From assembly GCA_030998015.1 (NCBI GenBank), contig JARWMV010000235.1:124001-188000 (forward strand): 64,000 bases of DNA. Direction: 5' to 3'. The DNA is from Ceratorhiza oryzae-sativae (Eukaryota > Basidiomycota > Agaricomycetes > Cantharellales > Ceratobasidiaceae). Made by a program: the position numbers and the translations under genes. Of this stretch, positions 58,962 through 64,000 are shown one piece after another (positions within the stretch are counted from its first letter, which is position 1; every line of letters starts with the position of its first letter). The notes below the pieces were generated by a model, which was not told the DNA's origin, did no database searches, and saw only the letters and a list, made by a program, of their open reading frames with translations.

Positions 58962-59480
58962 ATGAGCTCGGTCGCAGCAACTGCAGTAGCCTTGGCCTCT
59001 ATCCTCGTCCTTTGCCTCGCCGCCGCTGTTTGCTTAGTGTCTCAATGCGAACTTGATGCTACGTATGTCTATCCTATGGTTGGACATGTTGCTCAAAGCT
59101 GAATCGGCGCAATTAGGATCTGCTGCAATCTCTGCTTCACTTCTCTTCATCATGGCGCTTTCACCCGATTTACGTCAGAGTGAGCCCGATTTTTCTTATC
59201 TTAGCTGGCTTGATTCGAATATTTCTCCTGACGGGTCATCTAGGCTTTGTGATTCCTTGATTCGCATTGATCCAGTCACCCCATGGTACATTCAAAAGCC
59301 CACGTAAGTTTGTCAAATCTCTGTCAATAGCACCATCTTACGAGTGATATTCATTACAGATTCGGCATCCATGTGGGCTTCCACCAGAGCTCAAAACGGG
59401 TTGCAAAGGGACCGCACCCTGGGCATTGCCCCAAGCGTACTAGTTCAGCACCGAGGTTTTTATTGTCCGGGTCTACTTAA
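58962..59480 (+). CDS. Possible small secreted or membrane protein
   Basis: A first frame encodes MSSVAATAVALASILVLCL with Ala/Leu-rich continuation (signal peptide or anchor). A donor GTATGT follows. Later exons read SAAISASLLFIMALSPDLRQ, PDFSYLSWLDSNISPDGSS and, after a clean GTAAGT...CAG intron, FGIHVGFHQSSKRVAKGPH to a stop at 59480. The first junction does not keep frame with the obvious splice sites, so the model is incomplete. No family recognised. Confidence 0.35.
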
Positions 59481-60563
59481 TAGTTCCGGTTTGGTTGCCC
59501 CTCCAGAATTCAGAGGCGCTATGTTTCATGAGTTCGTCTATACCCTGACTGATTGTTCTTTCCTCGTTCACAACACTCACCCCATCGGGTTTTGTACTGT
59601 AATTTACTTATGGCGCGCATCCGCACTTATCGGATGATTACTCTGTTTATTTATTGGTGTCCTGTAGAATGTTGAATCATGTAGGCCGAATTCGGCCAAG
59701 AATGCTACAATTGAATCTAGTTGTGTGATTTGTGCGTTTGGGCGAATTGTTCAAGGTCTATATTTGGGTAAGGTGTTCCTGATTGTATTTGGTGGGATAT
59801 TATGCTAGTCATCAATGTTCAAATTGATGCAAATTGAACCTTGATCGATCGTTTCTGTAAATAGAAACATGGTGATTGCATTTTAGCGTGGGTCGAGAAG
59901 ACGAGGGTGCAGGAGCCATGTTGGGTCTCAAAGCGGGAAGTGGGGTGGTTGATGGAAAGGTGTGTGTTCGGCGGTGTTCGTTGGGAGGCGTTCGCGCAAA
60001 ATTTGCGCATACAGGTGTCAGGAGATGAGACCTACTTGTTGACTGCTTCTGAGAGTGTAGCCCAGGTTTCTCCTGGTTCTCGTGGTTCGGAGCACCGTGG
60101 ATACCCCGTTTCAGCGGGTAAACATCCGCGTCTGGGAGTTGATTAGATTGTTCGGGGGGTGCGCAAGCCACGTGTAGATAGCGTGGCATCGGAGCCGAGG
60201 CCAGGCTGGGGGGGTTGGACACTCGAACGAGTCGGGCCCGACACCCCGGTCAGCCAAGCAGAGGGGAAACGTAAGTGGCGGGGTGCCTGGATCAGAGTAC
60301 GGCGTCTGTGGCGGCCAATCAGCGTCCGGCGAGTCGGGCGCGGCCACGTACGTCGGCCGGGCGCGGTCTCGTGATACGCGCCGGGGGCGACGTGCACAGG
60401 TGCTGAATGACCCGGATGCGGGATGAATCGAGGCGACAGATGTGCAAGGGTCTCAGGGTCCTTGTTGAGCCTGGTTGCCCCCTGGCGCGATTAGCCATCC
60501 AAGCGACCACGCCGAGCCCCGTCCAGTGAGTGTTCGCCGCTGTTTTCCTCGCCGTCCGGTCCG
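59481..60563. other. Intergenic
   Basis: Upstream region of the RasGEF gene; no gene supported. Confidence 0.45.
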
Positions 60564-63500
60564 ATGACGCGCCCCAGAATGCCCAAGCAGACTGGCAGCA
60601 ACCCAGGCGTCGGCGCCGACGGTCTCAGCGCGTCCGCGTCGGTCCCCCGCTCGGCGTCGCCGCTCGGCCTGGGCTCGCTGTTCCAGAAACCGACCAAATG
60701 GTTCACGCGCTCGGCCAGCACGCGCTCCACGCTCTCGCCCACCGACCCCCGCCAAAAGACGTCCAAGATATCTGCCCCAACCGACCCTCGTCCGATCCGC
60801 GACGAGGACCAGCTCAGCCCAAGCAACAGCCGGTAAGTCGCGGGCGTCATTCAATGCAATATCAGCTAATTCGAAATGCGGGTAGATCTGTATTGAGTCT
60901 CTCGATGAACCGGTCGACGTCCCAGCTCGCAGTGTCCATCCCACCCTCGTCTTCGACGTCCGCCACGTCGGACTTGCGCTCGGCCTCGGGCAAAAAATGG
61001 TCTAAATCGGTCGATGACCTATCCAAGTTTGCCCCCAACTCGCCTGAATCTCCCCCCGATGACCATCGCCAGCGCATGCGGATAGGCGAGTACCGTGCGC
61101 GGGCTGCCCCTTCCTCGGCTGGTCCTGGCACTGTCGTATTCCCAACCCCTGCTCCACCACCAACTTTGGGAGTCGATCCAGTGACTGGCAAGAAGCATGG
61201 CCGCTCCATGTCTTTTGGGAGACAGAAGGAGCCTCCGCTCTCGGCTCCAAATGAACCAGTACCGGCTCTTCCGGCAGCTTCGCGCATCCCCGTCCGTACC
61301 CAGACGTCCCAACTGCTCAATTCCCTCGCCTCTACTAATACTGGCCGACCCTCGTTTGAACGCACCAATTCACATGCGAGTGAAAAAGATAAGACGTCCA
61401 GTGCTGGGAGCCTTGTGCAGGGCACGGCGCCGGCTGCTGCCGCTGGACCAGGGTACAGTGTTCGAAATTTCGGGTTTCCTTTTGGGATGAATAAACCCGC
61501 GCCACCCCAGATTATACTCTCTGCCGCCCCAGACGTTCCAATGCCCCATACGCCTACTACACCCACCGCAGGATCCTCGCGCAAGGCCTCCAGGCGTGCC
61601 TCCCAGCAGATCATGCACTCCGGATTTTTGCTGAGACTCGATCATCCTAACCAGGCACACTCCCAGGGCAAACCATACAAGGCAGTCCTCCTTGGCAGTA
61701 AGCTCCAGTGTTACAAGCCCCCTAGTGGAACGAGCGCCGAGTTGCGTGAGCTGTTTCCAAACGGGATTGTTCAGCCGGATATCGAAGAACAGGATGAGGG
61801 AGAGGATCACGATGAGGCAGCGAGTATTGCGCCCAGCAGACCAATGGCAAAACGGAAATTCTGGGGGCGAGGTCGACATCCGGAATTGGTGGTCGAGAGC
61901 GAGACCCAGATTAAAGGTTCGCTCGATGCGTTGGTGCACGAGGTGGTGTTTGGAACCATAGGCATGGATCGGTGCAGGCGAGAGGCCTTCGCGAGCGCCG
62001 TTTTGCTCTGCCTCCCGAGCGCGGTTTCCAAGCAGGAAGACTTTGACGAGTCGTTTATGCGTTATATGGCGCGGTCTCTTCAGTCGACCGAGGAGGGAGC
62101 AGACAAGGTAGGCGAGAAGGACTGGGTAGAGTGGTGTGTTCGCACGTATGCGAGGATATATGGCCTTGGGCAGGACTGGGAGGAGTGGGTGACAAAGAAC
62201 AACATCACGTTGGAAGGAGCCACGGTTGCGGGAATAGGTTCCCCTTATGTTGGGGCGTTCTCACCTAGGCCGAAGCAGGAGGAAACGCTTGGGTCCCTCT
62301 TGCCTGGTTCGAACCCCAACCTCCATCACACCCCCAACGCCCAGACAAAGTCCGCCGTCGCAATCCCAGCTACCGCTCTTACGCCCGAGACGATCGACGA
62401 GTTTTTGGCCAGACCAAGCAAATTGAGCACAACGCTCGAACGGGATCGACTCGCCCGAGATGTCTTTTTGAGGATACCGAGTGTCACGATTGCGAAGAGT
62501 TTCCGAGTCCTCAACCAAATATTTTTCGCACTTGCCCATGTTCAGCCTGAATCCAACCCTAACCTTCGCCAGTCTCGGTTCATGCGCCTCCCCCGCGGAA
62601 CAGATCCAGCGAGCTTGTTCTGTGGCAGCGATGACGTGCCACATTGGCTGACTCGATTAGTGATGACCCAAGTACTGTCACCAGATATGGGGGGTCACGA
62701 ACTTCCTACAGACACGACCGCGAGCGCAAGTGGCGGGGCGACTGCGAGCGTGATTCCAGAGGGTGTAAAGGTCTCGAGGACACATGGTCGAGCGGCAGTG
62801 CTGTGCAAGTGGATCAGGTTAGGTGAGTTGCGATAGCTATGCTGCCGAACAGGTCCAAGTAACTGAGTCTGTTCGGTTGTGATAGGCGAATTGGCAAGAA
62901 TCAACGGCGATGAATGCACGTGGCGCGCGATTCAGGCTGCGGTTTGCGCACGAGCGATTGCGCGATTGGAACGCGTGTTTCGACGTATGTCGGATGAGGA
63001 ACGCGATATCGTTGGTGCTTGGGCTCGAGACGACAAGGCGCGCGGCCTGGGTGGAAGTCGGTGTACTCCCTGGGAAGGAGACGTGCGTGAGCGGATTGGG
63101 CGTGAGATGGAGCGCGCACGTGTCAAGGGCGGCGAAGCGTGGCGGGTTGCACCGTTTGAGGGCGTGCGCTCGATGGTCGACTTGGTCGAGGCAGTCTGGG
63201 GAGCGTGCAAGAGTGGGAGCCTTCCGCTTGGAGATTCGGATGTGGAAGACGTAGTCGGACTTGTGCGGTACTTTAAGAGGTACGCGGCGGATGAAGAAAG
63301 CCTTAATCGGAAGCAGTGAGTATATATCAGCGTGGGTATATGCGTTATTTTCGGAGCTGAGGTCATCAACATTAGCATTGCAGACTACAATGCCCTTTCT
63401 TTCGCAATCGAGCCGAGGCGGAACAGGCACTATGCACCCCACTTTTTCAGGAACAAGCCTCCTCAGTCTTCTCACCCCCTTGCGCCACTACTGTTCCCTG

Positions 63501-64000
63501 AGCTGATGCCGACAATCACGATGGTCGACCGGAGCAGTATCGTCAGGGGCAAGAAAGTCTCCAACACCGGGTATGTGGACGGCGAAATGAGTCAAGAACA
63601 CGTCAAGGCAGTTGTGGCGCGAACCAGGGCGTTCCAATCGGATGCGCGTCCCGGCAAGGACGTTAGGCTGGTCGGCGAAGAATTGGGCGAAACAACGTTG
63701 ACCGTGTTTGATGGGGAGCTCGTGCTGAAGCTCATGAAAGAGGAGCCCGTCAAGGAGCGTCCGCCCATGTCGACTTCGAGGTCGACGACCATGTTGAGGA
63801 ACGTGTCGAGGCCGGCGAGTCTAGCAGAAGAGGACGAAGGTTCGATGACGCCAGCTCTTGGTCAGAGCGGTACTGCCCCGAGCCCGATGGCTACGCCTAG
63901 TAAGCTTGAACGCAAGCCGAGCCGGACACCTTCAATCCGTGCTACGCCGTCCTCTCACCTTGAACGCAAACAGAGCGCCGTACGCTCCCGTCGGTCTTCA
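60564..64000 (+). CDS. RasGEF-domain protein, 3' end beyond the window
   Basis: Large signalling protein, over 1000 residues so far, likely exchanging GDP for GTP on a Ras-type GTPase. Start MTRPRMPKQTGSNP at 60564. The N-terminal 500 residues are Ser/Pro-rich and disordered. In-frame introns lie at about 60834-60884, 62823-62885 and 63317-63379. The last one is placed so that HIADYNALSFAIEPRRNRHY follows. A pleckstrin-like stretch may start at SGFLLRLDHPN with KAVLLGSKLQCYK. The RasGEF_N-like part is GSLDALVHEVVFGT; the catalytic-like part is PHWLTRLVMTQVLSPDM, RAAVLCKWIRLGELARINGD and VCARAIARLERVFRRMSDEE. Which Ras is served cannot be told. The reading frame is open to the window end. Confidence 0.7.

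Noticed and set aside
60453..60944. 163-codon minus-strand frame opposite the RasGEF start
   Set aside because: GC-rich antisense shadow without motifs; the plus strand has the spliced coding frame.
60862..61614. 250-codon minus-strand frame
   Set aside because: Mirror of the Ser/Pro-rich RasGEF exon; codon bias of the plus strand explains it.

Overview
The window looks like nuclear DNA of a plant-associated basidiomycete. Genes have many introns of about 45-65 bases with GT-AG (sometimes GC-AG) ends, there are several small cutinases, and the transposons are Plavaka/Tnp2, Tc1 and chromodomain Gypsy types. Gene style and repeat content resemble the Rhizoctonia/Ceratobasidium group (Cantharellales); that is an inference from family recognition, not a search.

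Layout. 0.5-9 kb: a cutinase (568-1410), an unrecognised multi-exon gene with an array of SUMO-type lysine motifs (minus, 3753-1888), an unrecognised protein (about 4061-5451) and a seven-helix membrane protein (7264-9044). 9-21 kb: mostly gene-poor, with a LINE tail (11283-11945), a Pro/Gln-rich protein (15672-16657) and a decayed gene (about 18150-18880). 21-25 kb: an FAD-linked (BBE-like) oxidase converging on a second cutinase. 25.6-30.1 kb: a Tnp2-type transposase with a Tc1 element next to its 5' end; the Tc1 has 214-bp inverted repeats that read identical. 32.4-36.7 kb: a third cutinase, a short-chain dehydrogenase (SDR), and broken copies of both.

36.7-53.8 kb is a nested transposon composite. 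A Plavaka-type element carrying a transposase and a divergent DUF6532 gene appears to have landed in the second SDR copy: the 3' half of that SDR lies at 36.4-36.7 kb and the 5' half at 53.8-54.7 kb. The Plavaka transposase was then hit by a 7.4-kb chromodomain Gypsy element (target duplication CTATG) and by two solo LTRs of another family in opposite orientation (target duplications CCATA and GCTTA). The Gypsy element has three LTRs, a 15-nt match between its predicted transcript start and its primer-binding site (Tf1-type self-priming), an ATGA gag/pol junction and an extra leader ORF. This block is poor in CpG, and several in-frame TGA codons sit where CGA is expected.

54.7-64 kb: a class-3 lipase, two MITE copies (one inside the split SDR), a cutinase pseudogene, a doubtful small gene and a RasGEF-like signalling protein running off the window end. 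The intact cutinases, lipase and secreted oxidase fit extracellular attack on plant surfaces; most cutinases and the oxidase have a TATAAAA box 55-80 bp before the start codon.
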